From: Prorocentrum cordatum | Taxonomy: Eukaryota; Sar; Dinophyceae; Prorocentrales; Prorocentraceae | Assembly (NCBI GenBank): GCA_963575745.1 | Contig: CAUYUJ010009402.1 | Coordinates: 328,645-378,644, forward strand | DNA length: 50,000 bases | Direction: 5' to 3' | Part shown: piece after piece, positions 1 to 11,752 of the stretch | Numbering within the stretch: position 1 is the first letter of the stretch | How the letters are laid out: each line of letters begins with the position of its first letter | Translations under genes and position numbers: made by a program | Notes under the pieces: generated by a model | The model's database searches: none | What the model saw: the letters and a program-made list of their open reading frames with translations, nothing else | What the model was told of the DNA's origin: nothing

Positions 1-1800
1 GTTAACATTCGTACATTTATGATTTGAGCAGCTACGTTGTCCATGTGTGGGCCAAGTGCTGCATGTCGAAAACTTCAACATGCGCGCGCGGGGGCGCACG
101 TACGAACCATGTGGCCTGCATCGTGTCAGCTGCCCAGATTTTCTACAGAAAGTTCGATTCACTTCAACGCACGTGCACCGCGTAGTGCTATTTGACAGGG
201 ATGCCGGGGTGGGGGAGTCGATACCAGTTGGCCAGGGATAGTGTCATTTGATACGTGGGATCAACGGTCATCTAGTAAATATGACACACCATACCTTGGG
301 GGAGTACGCGAACCCCGTCCTCGGTTGGGGGTGCGGTGTTGGAGAGGTCGGTTTATTTTGGGAAAATCAGGTGGGGTGCCATCCATGCGGTGCAATGCGT
401 TCGTCGCAGTTAAGTAAGCGTAAAAGTGTAAATAGAGATCGTCAACCCCAGAGCGCGCGCAACTATTCCACCCTCCCGCCCGCAACTTGATCGGCTAGAC
501 CCATTCAGCCACGATTGCGGGTCCCGGGTGGACAATTGTTAGCGCGTCTCTACGGCTGCGCTGGCGCGCCCACGCGCACGGGCAGAGCGACCAGCTGGTT
601 TTTCGCAACCAACGCGGCTGCGATGGCGCTTGCCGATGGGAGCTTCCCAGCGCCTCTCAAAAGGCAACAGGGGCGCGCGGGCATTTGAATGCGGGTCGGT
701 GAGTCGGGCGGGCGCGATGTAATGATGATGTCGGCAACGGCGGCAACAATGATGATGGTCTAGTATAGATGCTGGTGGCGATGCCGACAATGACGACGGA
801 GTGGCCAATGGCGGTGCCGATGCCAGTGACGACGATAAAAAGGGTATTATGATGATTGTGATGATGACGGTGGTGATGGTGATGGTGATATTGACGATGA
901 TGGTGCTGTTCAGGTGTCTCTGGTGAACGTGAGGTGGTGAACGTGATTCTGATGATGCTGGTGGCAATGCCAGCGGTTGACAGTAACGATAAGGGAGGCG
1001 ATGCGACGGCGCTGATGAGGGCGATGGGACGTGCGGGCGTTCAGACCTTGTCAGAAGTCGGGCAGGCTTTTGTTGTCAAACATTTGGTCTTTCATGTGTT
1101 TTCCGATCGCTCAATCCTGCCATGTCTCGAGCATTAATGGTTTTGGATGGATTTCGACGCATGCGTGGCTGCGCGCGCATGTGGCCCGCATGGTTATCTT
1201 TGATAGTTGTTCGTGCAATTGGCGCGTGCTATATCAACGCGGATGCACCGCGTGGTGTGATGCTAACGCACTATTGGGTGAGATTGCTAAGGTCATCTGG
1301 TTTCAGCTGGTTTCAGTAAGTGCGTACGGGCAGGACTGCTACAGCATGTGTTTCGAAAAACCATTAGTGTTTGGCGTTTTGTGTGTTGATGTGCCTGCAT
1401 AAGTATCGTATTTCGTATGGTCTCGGCATTTGCGTGCGCGTGTGGGCTTTGCTGCACCTTTCGCACGGGATTCTTTACAAACGGTCTTTTCTGGGATGAT
1501 AGGGGTGAGCGATACCAGGTGGCCTGGGATGGCATGGGCTCATATCGAGCACGAGCGATGAGGCTGACCCATACGATAATTGCAATACCCCAGAAGGGTG
1601 GGGGATGCGTCGGGCATCGGGATGCTGATCGAGTCTGTTCGTTCCCGGAAAGTGGTGCAGCATGTGTGGCGCAACCCATGTGGAACAGTCTATGTTGTGC
1701 AGCTAATCACTTGCTCAACTTGAAGCTGTCCTCTCCACTGCTCGTGCAAACATCCCACCCTCCCACCCGCAACTTGGTCGCAAGACCTTTTCAGACAAGA
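1..1800. other. Gene-free repeat-bearing region
   Basis: No convincing gene is seen; the open frames are short, overlap on both strands and show no domain. A GAT/GGT-rich microsatellite lies at about 720-960. The stretch also holds diverged copies of a mosaic dispersed repeat (GTGGCCCGCATGG-like and CACCGCGTGGTG-like blocks near 110-190 and 1180-1260). Confidence 0.6.
465..520 (+). repeat. Dispersed repeat (CCCGCAACTTG family), copy 1
   Basis: The stretch runs from a CCACCCTCCCGCCCGCAACTTG-type block to CATTCAGCC. The same block recurs at 1742-1810 and 3391-3455, always in the same order and orientation. All three are non-coding and diverged. Confidence 0.6.
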
Positions 1801-1810
1801 CCGTGACGGT
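1742..1810 (+). repeat. Dispersed repeat (CCCGCAACTTG family), copy 2
   Basis: It shares CGTGCAAACATCCC, CCCACCCGCAACTTG and the following GTCGCA..TTCAG segment with the copy at 3391-3455. It sits directly before the CGA-triplet array. Confidence 0.6.
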
Positions 1811-1829
1811 GGGTACCAGATGGCACTTG

Positions 1830-2244
1830 GCCACGACACCGACGCCGACGACGACAGCGACGACGACGATGACGGCGCCGCCGACACCGACGACGACGAC
1901 ACCGACGACGTCTCCAACGATTTCGACGACGACAGCGACCAAGATGACGACGACACCGACGACGACGACGACGCCAACGACGACGACGATGATAACGACG
2001 ACGACGCCGACGACGACGACGCCGACGACGACGAAGACAACGACGACGACGACGACAACGACGTCGCCAACGAAGACGACGACGAGGGAGGAGGGAGGAC
2101 GACGACGGCGACAACGACGACAACGACGGCAACGACGACAACGACGACGGAGGAGGGAGGACGGCGTCGACGCGAACGGCGAAGAAGGAGGAAGGACGGC
2201 GACGCCGACAACGACAACGACGAGGGAGGAAGGAAGACGACGAC

Positions 2245-2278
<34 letters not shown>

Positions 2279-2510
2279 ACGAAATAGGAGGGACGACGAC
2301 GAGACGCCGACGACGGACGACGACGACGACGAGGGAGGAGGAGAAAGGACGACCACGGCGACAACGACGACGGAAACGACCATTGACCACGACGCCAACG
2401 AGGACGACGACGATGACGAACACGAGGAAAGACAGAGGACGACGTGGGCGACGACGACGACGACGCGGGAGGAGGGAGGACGGCGACGACGACGACGACG
2501 ACGCAAGAGC
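1830..2510. repeat. Long (CGA/GAC)n triplet array
   Basis: About 680 bp is almost purely GAC/ACG triplets, with GGAGGGAGGA interruptions near 2090, 2150, 2240, 2335 and 2470. It gives long low-complexity open frames in several frames on both strands. None has a start context or domain, so they are not called as genes. Confidence 0.9.
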
Positions 2511-2535
2511 GCGCGCTTTTGTTGAAAACCCGTAT

Positions 2536-2680
2536 TGCGAAACCTTGTGTTTTTGTATTTATTTTGGACACGATTTTGAAATCTTTCCGAAACCGATGGG
2601 TTTTGAAGGATTTCGGCATGCGCGCGCGACGACGCGCGCGTCCGCACTTCGTCCCGTTTTTTGCAGAGGGTTCTCGCGAC
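2536..2680 (+). repeat. Direct duplication, copy 1
   Basis: The block starts CGAAACCTTGTGTTTTTGTA and includes TTTCGGCATGCGCGCGCGAC. It is repeated at 2831-2972 with few changes, giving a tandem period of about 295 bp. Confidence 0.75.
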
Positions 2681-2830
2681 GGCACACGCGCAAGGGCGTT
2701 CGACAGATTTCGACATACGCGCGCCCGAAGCCTGTTTAATAGAATTTTGTGAAAACCTTGAAAAACCTATGGTTTTTATTAAGATTTCGCAAGAGCTCGC
2801 GCGGAAGCTTGTTTAGCAAATCAGTGTTGC

Positions 2831-2972
2831 GAAACCATGTGTTTTTGTATGTTTTTCGGGAACTCGATTGCGAAATCTTTCCGGCACCGAAGGTTTTTGA
2901 AGGATTTCGGCATGCGCGCGCGACGACGCGCGCGTGTGTACTTCGCTCCTTTTTTTTCCAAGGGATTCTTGA
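2831..2972 (+). repeat. Direct duplication, copy 2
   Basis: Second copy of the 2536-2680 block, with the same GCATGCGCGCGCGACGACGC palindrome-rich core. Confidence 0.75.
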
Positions 2973-3017
2973 AAAAGTGTAATGTCAGAACCAACAATGT
3001 TACCGCATAGTTTTTTT

Positions 3018-3097
3018 TACAAGGGAACCTCAGGGGAGGGGAACCCGGTTTGGCTGGGATGGTATGATTTCGTATTGAGGATGGACGAGTGTGCAGA

Positions 3098-3131
<34 letters not shown>

Positions 3132-3215
3132 GAAATCATATTATCCCAGGGGGAACCGATAAGTCCGGAGGGGGGGGGGGGTAGAATCTATTGACCTTTT
3201 AAAAAGGAGAACCAA
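3018..3215. repeat. Imperfect inverted repeat around an AT microsatellite
   Basis: CTGGGATGGTATGATTTCGTA (3054-3074) is mirrored by the complement of TATGAAATCATATTATCCCAG (3129-3149). (AT)n lies between them at 3097-3130. Outer arms are weakly similar. It resembles a degenerate miniature inverted-repeat element. Confidence 0.5.
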
Positions 3216-3390
3216 TGCGGTGAATCATGTGTCGCAACCTACCTAGTGTTGTCTATGTTGAGCAGTGTTTGTGGTGCAGCACGTGGGGTGCAGCCTATGC
3301 GACCCAACCTATATGTTGCCATCTACGTGGTGCAGCTCAATATTGGCAGCCGATGGGGGTCAGCCACGTGGAAGTCGTGAGTGCCGCCCT

Positions 3391-3455
3391 TCGTGCAAGC
3401 ATCCCGCCCTCCCACCCGCAACTTGTTCGCAGAACTCATTCAGGCCGTGAGTGCA
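3391..3455 (+). repeat. Dispersed repeat (CCCGCAACTTG family), copy 3
   Basis: Third copy, ending immediately upstream of the MITE at 3458. Confidence 0.6.
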
Positions 3456-3457
3456 GG

Positions 3458-3642
3458 TACTCCAGATTTCGTAATAAAGGGAGGGGGGTCTCATTTCGGG
3501 GGGGGTCTCTTCCAGGCTATCTTGGAGGGCCTGGGGGGGTCTGGGGACGATGTTTTGGAGGGTTCTCCCACGGGGGGGGGGTCTGAAATGGCTTGTCTTG
3601 GAGGGTCCAGGCCCCCTCCCTTTTATTACGAAATCTGGAGTA
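3458..3642. mobile_element. MITE family A, copy 1 (CTCCAGATTTCG TIR)
   Basis: The ends are perfect mirror images for over 20 bp: CTCCAGATTTCGTAATAAA at the left, its complement at the right, with one A of length difference in the next run. TA stands at both outer edges (3458-3459 and 3641-3642), as in a TA target duplication. The body is G-rich and non-coding. A second copy lies at 47901-48083. TA-flanked TIR elements without a gene fit non-autonomous Tc1/mariner-type MITEs; that assignment is inference. Confidence 0.85.
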
Positions 3643-3649
3643 CTCATCG

Positions 3650-4560
3650 GTGTCTGCTTGCGAGTCTCAAGTGGCGCACTGCTGCGCGGACCCTTCGCCT
3701 GCAGATCCATGGTCTGGGCGGGCGTGTGATGATGGTAGCGATTGCATTGGCAACGACGACGACGATCATTCTGATGGTGATGGCGGTGGTGGTGATGACG
3801 TGGGCGACAATACCGACGGTTTCGATGATGACGACGGTTGCGATGACGACGGCGACGCTGATGTCGCTGACGATGTCATAGGTGATTCTGGTGATGGCGA
3901 TGACGATGGTAATTACAGGTGAGTATAATGAGGAAGTGCTCGTGCGCGGAAGCCGTATGTCCTGGCTTACCTTTGATTGAACAGCCGCGGGTTGTTGAAT
4001 TGCCTGGAACATCTCCGTGTTGAAATGCTCCGGGAGCTACGGATTTTGAAACGATTCCGACATTCGCCCGTGCAGACGCTCGCGTGTGGCCCGCATGGTG
4101 TGCTTGACAATCCTGCTGGCTGTTTTTTTATGTCTCTTCCAGAATTCTGCCCTTCGGAGGGCATGCCCGACCTCAGTCTATGTCGCTTTTGTCTCCCGTG
4201 TGGGCTGCATATCGGGACCTCGGCGCAGCAGGGGTTCCCCCCGCGTTTTGGGGACAGATCCGTGCTCGCCGGGCCAGGCTCTAGACGCGGGGCCAGGCTG
4301 GTTCAGTATAGCAAGTCATGGGAGCCTGGTGTACCCTCTGAAGTCCGTCTTCAGCGTCGACCAGGGCCGATCAGCGTCTGGGAGTCGATGTGATGGCGCC
4401 GATTTAGCGTTGGCTAGCGTCGGTTGGTGTCGCTTCAGCGTCGATTTCCCGTCGGTCTAGCGTCGATTGGGGTCGGTTCGCAAGGGCCGACAAGATGGTA
4501 CGGGAGGCTCCCATGAGCTGCCACCGCAGGCTGGATCGGCGAGCTGCTTCTTAGGTCATA
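3650..4560. other. Gene-free stretch with GAT/GAC microsatellite
   Basis: A GATGACGACGG-type microsatellite covers about 3730-3915. The rest has no supported gene. A fragment resembling one arm of MITE family E (GGGCATGCCCGACCT) occurs at 4158-4172. Confidence 0.5.
4376..4530 (+). repeat. Dispersed repeat R2, fragment (GTCGAT-rich)
   Basis: Repeated GCGTCGATT motifs are followed by CAAGATGGTACGGGAGGCTC and CATGAGCTGCCACCG. The same order appears in longer copies at 9908-10262 and 38328-38825. Confidence 0.65.
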
Positions 4561-6370
4561 ATGGGCTTCACTAGGATGCCCGCCAAGGAGATCTGGCGGC
4601 TCCTCGTGGAGCTGAAGGCCGAGTGGCCGCCGAGCACCTACCACAACTTGAGGACGCGAGGGGCAGTGCCACCTCCCGTCCCACGGCCTACCCTCATGAG
4701 GCGCTGCCTCTACCCATTGCTCATTTCTAGTTCTTCGGAAGTTCTTTGATTTTTTGGGGGGCTAAGGTCCTTTCATTTCTAATTGCTCTATCATGGGCCT
4801 CTTCCTGGCCACTAGTGGGCCAGGAACAATTAGAAACGCGCACACTTAGAAATGAGCACGGGTAGAAATGAAGGACGTTTACAGTCGAAGTCGACTACAG
4901 AGATGGGTAATCTTCCCATGCGTCCTTGCCTCTTCGGTCCATCCCTAGCCACCTTCGATGGCCAGCCCCGCTCGCAAAGCTTCGACTTGGGCGTCCAAGG
5001 GGCCTGCATCCTCAGCGCGCATCCTTCCTATCAGTTTTGACTGGAAGGTTCATTCGTTCCAGGGCCGCGTCCTGCGGGAGCCTCTGCCGAATGGCTTCGA
5101 TGAGTCGAGACGTTGACGTCCCGCCCTCGGCGGTGGCTGGCGGAAGTAACACGATGGTGCTGAAGTGCCCAGGGTTTTTGGAGCCAGCTTCTTGGAGGCC
5201 TCCAGCTGTGGTCTCAGCGCGCTTTTCCGATCTGACTCCAGGGAGCCCTGCTTCCTGAGTGCATGCGTTTCCCCTCATCCTCGTCCTCGTCCTTCACTCT
5301 CTGCCCCTCCCTGTCCTTTTCCCCTTCTCTTTTTTCCTCCTCCCCCTTCTCGTCCTCCTCCTTCTCTCCCCCTCCTCGCCCTCTTCCTCGTTGTGCTCGT
5401 CCCACTTCGGCCACCCCCCTTTCTGCTCTGTGGCCTCGTCCCGCGGCTACGTATCCCTCTCCCTCTCCTCTTCCGCATGCTCCTCCTAGCCTTCTTCCTC
5501 ATCGTCATCGTCTTCGTTCTCCCGCTTCCAGCCAGCGCACCTTGCAGCCAGCAGTTCCTTCGCAGGCACTCAGGGCACGTCTGTCGTTTGTTTCTGGTGC
5601 TTGCGGCCGGCGCAAAACTCTCTACGCTAGTCAGGCCACTGAGACAGTAACGATCAGGTCATCGTTCCTAGAGCTATTGGGTTGAATTGAATTGACAGTC
5701 GTTCTTTCCCTAATCCTTCTCCCCACTCCCCTCGCGTGCCTCCTCGTATTCTTCCTGATTGCGTACCCTTCTCCTTCAAAAGGAGGCTGCCTGAATTTTT
5801 ATCGAGTAAGGCCACAGAAGGGATGCTGCGGTACGCGTTTTGAGGGTGCGCGCCTGTTTCGGCCAGATCTGGGGTCCCGTGGGGGTCCGCGGACCCTGTT
5901 GTTTTTTCAGCCCTCGCCCCTGCGAGCAGCGCCGACGTCGATAATTAGTGCCCGCGCGCAGATCCACCTCGTCGTCCTCCTCGTCTTCCATGTCTCCTCT
6001 CGGCATTTCAGAGCGCGCGGCGAGTGCCCGCACCATCATCCCCTTCTCCCACTTTCCTGCTCCTCCTGCGTCTCTCTTCCGTCGTCGGTGCTCTTCTCCT
6101 CCTCCTCCTTCTCCTCCTACTCTTCCTCTTCCGTGGGTTTACACGTGACGCAGCTGTGCGAGCGTGCAGTCGATCAATGGTCGCCCCAGGGAGGAAGCAA
6201 CTCCTCCTCCGCTTCCTCCTTCTCCTCCTCGTCTGAGGCGTGGGCTCCATTCCTCTACCTTATGATTACTTCTCCCTGTCGCACCCCGGGGCAAGTTTTT
6301 AGGGCGGGCTGGGCGTTTCGCTTGAGACTTCCGACTTTTTCTCATCGTTTGTGATCCTGAAGCCTCACAC
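4560..6370. other. Gene-free, pyrimidine-rich stretch
   Basis: C/T-rich tracts (CCTC, CTTC) dominate 5260-5520 and 6030-6240. A short open frame at 4561-4749 and others here have no family signature or splice context that I can defend. Confidence 0.5.
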
Positions 6371-6380
6371 ATTACAACAG

Positions 6381-6650
6381 TTTCACAGATGGAGGGCGGG
6401 TCGTTTTCAAGCGGTGGCTCTCGCCTTAGCGCCGCGTGCATTCGTTTAACAAACTCGCAAGAGCTTCACGGATTGATGGCGGTTCGTTTTCAACATGTGG
6501 CTCACGCTTAAGCGCCGCGCATATTCGTTTTGTAACAACAAATCATTTTTTTATTATAGAAATATGATATTGATGTGCACGAGTTTCACGGATTGAGGGC
6601 GGTTCCTTTTCAACATGTGGCTCTCGCCTTAGCGCCGCGCACATGTTTGG
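6381..6650 (+). repeat. Three spaced copies of a ~70-bp repeat
   Basis: Units begin at 6381, 6463 and 6581. Each carries TTCACRGATKGAKGGCGG, a CGTTTTCAA- or CCTTTTCAA-type block, a GTGGCTC block and TAGCGCCGCG or AAGCGCCGCG. The spacers are AT-rich and unrelated. Confidence 0.75.
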
Positions 6651-7099
6651 TTTTCTGGTTCAACAACTAAAACAATGCAATACATTCGCGGATTCCCATG
6701 GCCAACGTACCAGAAATTGAGTTCTGGTAGGATTCAGCACTATTAGGGTGCAACAGTTATGCTGGCTCGCGGTGTTGAAGTCCCTGGAATGGCGTTCTGA
6801 CACGATTCAGGATCGACAAGACGCAAGAGTCAGGTTGATCCGTGGCGTTGGAATCCCGAGAATAATGTTTTGGCATGCTTCAGGGTCTTCAAATGGTTGT
6901 CTTCCAACGAGGTAGTTCCCTCAGTGGAAATGAACCGTTGTAGGGGCCCATGGCGACGAGGCTTGGAAGGAGGGTTTATTCCAACATCGTTGATGACTCT
7001 TGGGTTTACAGTGGTCCTCCTCCTCCTCCTCCTCCTCCTCCTCCTCCTCCTCCTCCCCTCGGCCCCACGCTTGGCTCCTCCTCCTCTCCCCCCCTCTCC

Positions 7100-7646
7100 C
7101 CTCGTCTATCCCCTCCTCGCCCTCGTTTCTCCTGCAGACGCAGGCAGAACTGCTGCCACTTCTGCGACCAGCTCTGCAGAAGCCTGGGCGTGGGCGCGGT
7201 GCCGGACTGGGTGGTGAGCCTTGCGAGGACGGGGGAGCTGAACGCTATCAGGGGCAACGTTAGGGGGGGATGGGCTCAGGGTGTGTGTGTGTGTGAGTGT
7301 GTGAGTGTGTGTGTGTGTGTGTGTGCAGTTTCGTCCGCTCTCTTCGCTCTCCGCCTTTCCTCCTTGGCGCTCTCCTTCGTCGGTCCACCCTGCTTAGTCG
7401 CTCTCACCGCTTTCCCGTCCCCGTTGGCTCATGGCGCCTTCCACCCTCACCGTAGTCTCGTCTGCTCACCGCCCTTTTCTCCCTCCCCACCATACAGGCC
7501 TGGATGGTTATGGCTTGCTGCCGGTTGCAGACCCGAAGTGGTCTCTGAGTGCTCGGCCAAGCGTAGACGCACTCGTCACGCTGCTCGCGCTCGACTCTCT
7601 ACGCCCCGTCGCCGCGCGCAGGGCCGCGACGCCAAAAAAGAGATAG
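7100..7646 (+). CDS. Possible two-exon gene fragment, unrecognised
   Basis: Two short stretches look coding between repeat tracts. The first, about 7134-7258, follows a (CTC)n tract and a CTGCAG splice-acceptor-like site. It reads a Cys-rich segment with NCCHFCDQLC, then GVGAVPDWVVSLARTGELNA. The second, from about 7498, follows CATACAG and could end at 7646 with AATPKKR, or in another frame with a basic Arg-rich tail. The interval holds a (GT)n tract at 7280-7325. I could not settle a unique splice join, start or family. It may be a gene remnant or chance. Confidence 0.25.
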
Positions 7647-7659
7647 TGCGTGTGTGTGC

Positions 7660-9178
7660 GTGTGTGTGTGTGTGCCTCGACCCCGAAACGCCCATGCGTT
7701 GCCGACGGGTGCCCGACAGCCCCAACCTGTTGGGGACTCGGCGGATTCGCTATCGAGCCCCCGATGGCACTGGCGATGTACCAGCGATGTCTCGCGACGT
7801 GTCGCGCGATCCACCGGCGATGTATCGCCGATGTCAGGTCGGCGCTCCCCCCCGGGAGCCGGTCCCTCCCTGGCCTTCCCCATGGATATATAGCCTCGGA
7901 TCTTGTTGTGGCCCCGGAGTTTGGACCTGCCCCCAGGAGCCTCGAGCCTTTGCCCATCGGTCCTCGATGCCTTCACTCTGCTGCTGTCCGCAGACGTCCG
8001 ACGAAGTGTTTTGTTCTGTCTGCCGCCCGCGGTCCCGGGGGCAGTTTTCTGCACGACCCATTTCTGGTGGACCTGGGGCCCGAGGAGGGCCCCCGGAGCC
8101 CGAGCTGTTCGACAAGCGCGTTGGGCTGGGCTTGGTTTCCCCGGAGATGGGGAGAGATGGGGAGAGGGAGAGGGCGCGGAGGGAGAGAGGGGAGGCAGTA
8201 CAAGGAGGAGGGAGGAGAGGAAGAGGTGGGAGGAGGAAAGGCACAGCCCACACGGCCTCGATCATCGATCCTTGATCCCTGACCCGTGGCCGCGGCAATT
8301 CGCGTGAGCAGCGAGGTCGGCAGGTCTTCCAGAATTGCTGCCTGCGTGTGTGTTGTCGTTCCTCCTAGGGAAATCTTCGATCCTGGATCGCCGTCGTCCA
8401 GTCCTCCCGAACAAACACAGATGCGCAGACACCCTCCAAGGTATTGCTCCTTGGCCTTAGGGGAGGGTGGCGGTGTATAAATAACCGTTGAGAGCCAGCG
8501 ACCTTCTACACCGTCACTCTCCCTGAAGGTGCATGCAAAGTTCGTCGGAGGGTGCCTGTGTGTATTTTCGTAGCGTAAGTTTTCAGATCATAGCTGACGA
8601 TATGGGCCCCTCGGAACGCTCTCGACGAGGGGCAGCGGATGGAAAAGCATTCAATGCGTCGAGAGTTTTTGAAAACTAGCGAAACGTGTCAGAACATGTA
8701 GAACACATCCGACAACTTCCAGTATCGGGAAGGCCTTACGGCCTGTGCCACCAACCCTGAAGGTGGACGACGACGACTGAGACGACGGAGACGACGACGA
8801 CGAGGACGAGTACAACGACGATGGCGACGACGACGACGACAACGACGACACGCGGCGGCGGTGGCGGCCTCGGCGTCAGCGGCGACGCTGCTGTGGTCAG
8901 AGTGAGTCCTCAGGGGTGCTTCGTGGGGCTTCCTGGGGACCTCCTGGGGCCCTTTGCGGCCTCGTGGGGGCCTCTTTGAGGCCTCTCCTAGGATTTTTTT
9001 TTGAGTTCGTTTATCTTTCGCCCTGCCCAAGGAGGACCAACGACCTGGGCCCCTTGGGCGCGGCCTTTTCCAGCGGCCTCTCGTCCGGAGGGTGCCAGAG
9101 CGGCTCCAGCGCGGCGGGTGGCGGCGGCAAGGCGGCTTGCGGCGAGGAAGCGGGGGTCTGTTCGGTTGCGAATCTCAG
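7660..9178. other. Gene-free stretch with short tandem motifs
   Basis: It contains (GT)n at 7646-7672, GGCGATGTAYC repeats at 7765-7830, a purine-rich GGGAGAG tract at 8140-8230, (GAC)n at 8765-8855, and a short GGGGCCTCCTGGGG-type run at 8925-8990. Open frames overlap on both strands; none is supported. Confidence 0.5.
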
Positions 9179-9344
9179 CCGCGCGCAGAGGGGGGTTGGG
9201 GGGAGGGGGGAGGGCTTCTTAGTAGCACCCCTGCTTCTTAGCAGGCGCGGGTCGTATCTATAGATGTAAGGACGGCGCCTTCTAAGACGCAGCCTCCTTC
9301 TATGAAACCCTCCCGCCTCCCTCCACCCCCGTGCGCGCGCCGCC
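9179..9344. mobile_element. MITE family B, copy 1 (GCGCGCAGAGGGG TIR)
   Basis: The left arm starts CGCGCGCAGAGGGGGG and includes AGGGCTTCTTAGTAGCACCC. The right arm is its imperfect complement, ending CCCCGTGCGCGCGCCGCC. The centre is TATCTATAGATGTA. The same layout occurs at 34171-34344, with half copies at 11608-11752 and 14050-14162. Confidence 0.75.
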
Positions 9345-9544
9345 AATAATCACGGGAGTCTTGTTCCCTACCTAGGCTCTGCCTAGAAGGGTTCTTACTC
9401 TCTGTGCTTAAAGGGGCCGGGCAGTTGGAACCGGCCCGGGCGGTTCCCCCAGGATCCGCCCCGCGGTTCCCCCAGTTACGTCCCCTTAGCTTAGCGTTGC
9501 TTATCCCATCATAGCTTTGCGTATTTCATCTTAGCTTTGCTTAG

Positions 9545-9840
9545 CTTCATCTTATCACTGCATAGCATAGCATAGCATAGCATAGCGCAGCATAGCATAA
9601 CATCACATATCATTTAATATCATAACATATCATACCATAACATGCCATAGCGCAGCATGTCATAGCATATCATAACATATCATAACATAGCTTAGCATAG
9701 CACAGCGCAGCTGACATGGCATAGCTTAGCATAACATAACATAGCATATCATAGCATAGCGAAGCATCGCATATCATATCATATCATAGCGTAGCATAGC
9801 ATAGCGCAGCATAGCATGGCATAGCATAGCATAGCGACTA
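9545..9840. repeat. Pentamer satellite (CATAG)n
   Basis: About 300 bp consists of CATAG repeats degenerating to CATAT, CATAA and CGCAG. A decayed patch of similar GCATTG/GCATGGC repeats lies at 10515-10605. Confidence 0.9.
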
Positions 9841-9907
9841 ATGCTGCTTTCCTAGGGGCTCCAACTTCTAGGTTGGGTCGCACTGGGGTAATATACCTTT
9901 TTGATTA

Positions 9908-10262
9908 TGTCTTTAGCGTCGAGTAGCGCCGAGTAGCGTCTGGTGATCGAGGAAACAGCGCCGATTCTGCGTCGATTAGAATCGATTTGGCGTCGATCGC
10001 CGTCGATTAGCGTCGATGATAGCGTCGGCCCACGAGATGGTATGGGAGGCTCCCATGAGTTGCCACCGAAGGTCTGCCTGACTCGAACGGGGAAGTTTCG
10101 GGTTCAAGGTTCGAGGTTTTCGGGAGTTTTCATCGATTCTCGCGGGTTTTCCAGCCTCGGGGTGCTCTCCATCAGCTGCGCCTCGCCCGGGGCGTTCTGG
10201 GGGTACCAGGATCATCCCGAACGGCCGCCGAAGAGCCGAGTCACGGCCCGAAAGCCAGGGGG
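9908..10262 (+). repeat. Dispersed repeat R2, copy 2
   Basis: The order is a GTCGAGTAGCG-rich head, then GAGGCTCCCATGAGTTGCCA, GGGAAGTTTCGGG, GCCTCGGGGTGCTCTCC and CGGCCGCCGAAGAGCCGAGT. It aligns nearly throughout with 38328-38825. That copy has a (GGA)n block inserted where this one reads GGGGTACCAGGATCATCCCG. Confidence 0.8.
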
Positions 10263-10324
10263 TGACCGTGGGGATCTGCTATCGGGGGCCTACCGCCGAT
10301 CTACTATCGGCGACTCACAGCCCG

Positions 10325-10390
10325 GGAGGAGGGGGGAGGGAGGAGGGAGGAGGGAGGAGGGAGGGGGGAGGAGGGAGGGGGGAGGGGCAA
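10325..10390. repeat. Purine tract (GGGAGGA)n
   Basis: A pure G/A run of GGAGGGAGGAGGG repeats, able to form triplex DNA. Confidence 0.85.
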
Positions 10391-10607
10391 GCTAGGTGCG
10401 CTCGCGTCATATTTGACATCCTACCCCTCCCTCCCATCCCTTACCATGGCGCAGATCCCCTCTCTACTCGCACAGTCGGATGTCGAGCAGGGCAATGATC
10501 CCGAAAGGGTACGCGATGCATTGTAGAGCACGGCATGGCATGGCGTAGAAGAGCACCGCGAAGCGTAGTATCAACCTAGCATTGCATTGCATGCCGTGGC
10601 ATGGCAC

Positions 10608-11190
10608 GGGAAATGACGCCAGCGCTGCAGCGGGAGCACGAGTCGAAACGAGCGGAAGCGCGGAAATGAGGCCAGCGCTGCAGCGGGAGCACGATTCGGA
10701 ACGAGCGGAAGCACGCCAGAATCGGCCCGGGAGGCGCCAGAAGCAGAAATTCAGCATTTTCAAAAGAAAAGTGTGTATTGGAATGGCCTTTTTTCGGCGC
10801 CGCCTCGGAACTCGATTTTCCGGCGGCGGCCGGAACCGGCTCCAGACCCGGCCCGGGCGCCGAGCCGGGCGCCGGCTCGGGCGCGTCCGGCCCGGGCGCC
10901 GGCTCGGGCGCCGGCCCGGGCGTCGGAATCGGCCCGGGAGGCCTCCCGGGCGCCGGGAGCAGAAATTCAGCATTTTCAAAAGAAAAGTGTATATTAGAAT
11001 GGATTTTTTTCGGCGCCGCGGAACTCGATTTTCCGGCGGCAGCCGGAACCGGCTCCAGACCCGGCCCGAGCGCCGGCCCGGGCGCCGGCTCGGGCGTGCA
11101 GCCCGGGCGCCGGCGGAAATGATGCCAGCGCTGCAGCGGGAGCACGATTCGGAACGAGCGGGGCCCGAAAATGAGGCCGGCGCCTCAGCG
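10608..11190 (+). repeat. Composite tandem repeat with CCGGGCGCCGG core
   Basis: The unit GCCAGCGCTGCAGCGGGAGC is present at about 10619, 10671 and 11117. A second unit (CAGAAATTCAGCATTTTCAA, then a GGAACTCGATTTTCCGGCGG block, then GGCCCGGGCGCCGG repeats) occurs at 10743-10920 and 10961-11115. Self-complementary CCGGGCGCCGG repeats make strong hairpins. Confidence 0.8.
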
Positions 11191-11607
11191 AGAGCAGCAT
11201 TTTGGAACAAAAATGCAGGCGAAAACCCAACTCCAGGGAAACCTGTGTGTAAAAAACAATACGCGGGGGGGTAGAATACTCCCAAGCCGTCATCAGGGGA
11301 AGAGGGAGAGTAGTATTCATATTGAGTAGTTGTGGAGGGGGGGGGAGGAGGGAGGAGGGAGGAGGTCCACCCCTATCGTTTTCGTTCCCCCTCGGGAGCA
11401 GAGGCCTACCGGGCCCTCGAGGATCCCAGGCGTCCGCAGGGCGGGGGGCTTCGTGGAGCCCCCACGCCGCCAGGCCGATCCGCAGTCCCGCCAGCGGGCC
11501 TGCCTGCCCGGCCTTCTCGAGAGGCCGCTGCGGCCGCGGGGTTTGGTCCACGGGCCGTCCTCGCAGAGCGGCGCGTGGGCCAACGGGGGGCTCTACGCCT
11601 CCGCAGC

Positions 11608-11752
11608 CACGCGCAGAGGGGGGGGGGTAACAACAAGGGGGGGGAGGGCTTCCTGGAAGCACCCCTGCTTCTCAGAGGGCGCGGGCCTTTTTTTTTTTTT
11701 CCTCTCTCTCTCTCTCTCTTCTCTCTTTCTCTTTCTTATATAGATAGATGTA
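11608..11752 (+). mobile_element. MITE family B, left half only
   Basis: The left arm (ACGCGCAGAGGGGGG, then GGGCTTCCTGGAAGCACCCC, then CAGAGGGCGCGGGCC) runs into poly-T and a (CT)n tract, ending at the usual centre TATATAGATAGATG. The right arm is missing here. A matching right half lies at 14050-14162. Confidence 0.6.

Noticed and set aside
1690-2716. Overlapping ~330-aa frames on the minus strand and 240-aa frames on the plus strand
   Set aside because: They are translations of a CGA/GAC triplet array, open in several frames at once, with no domain or splice signal.
4561-4749. Small 62-aa frame reading EIWRLLVELKAEWPP
   Set aside because: Composition looks protein-like but it follows repeat R2, has no splice or homology support, and is too short to defend.
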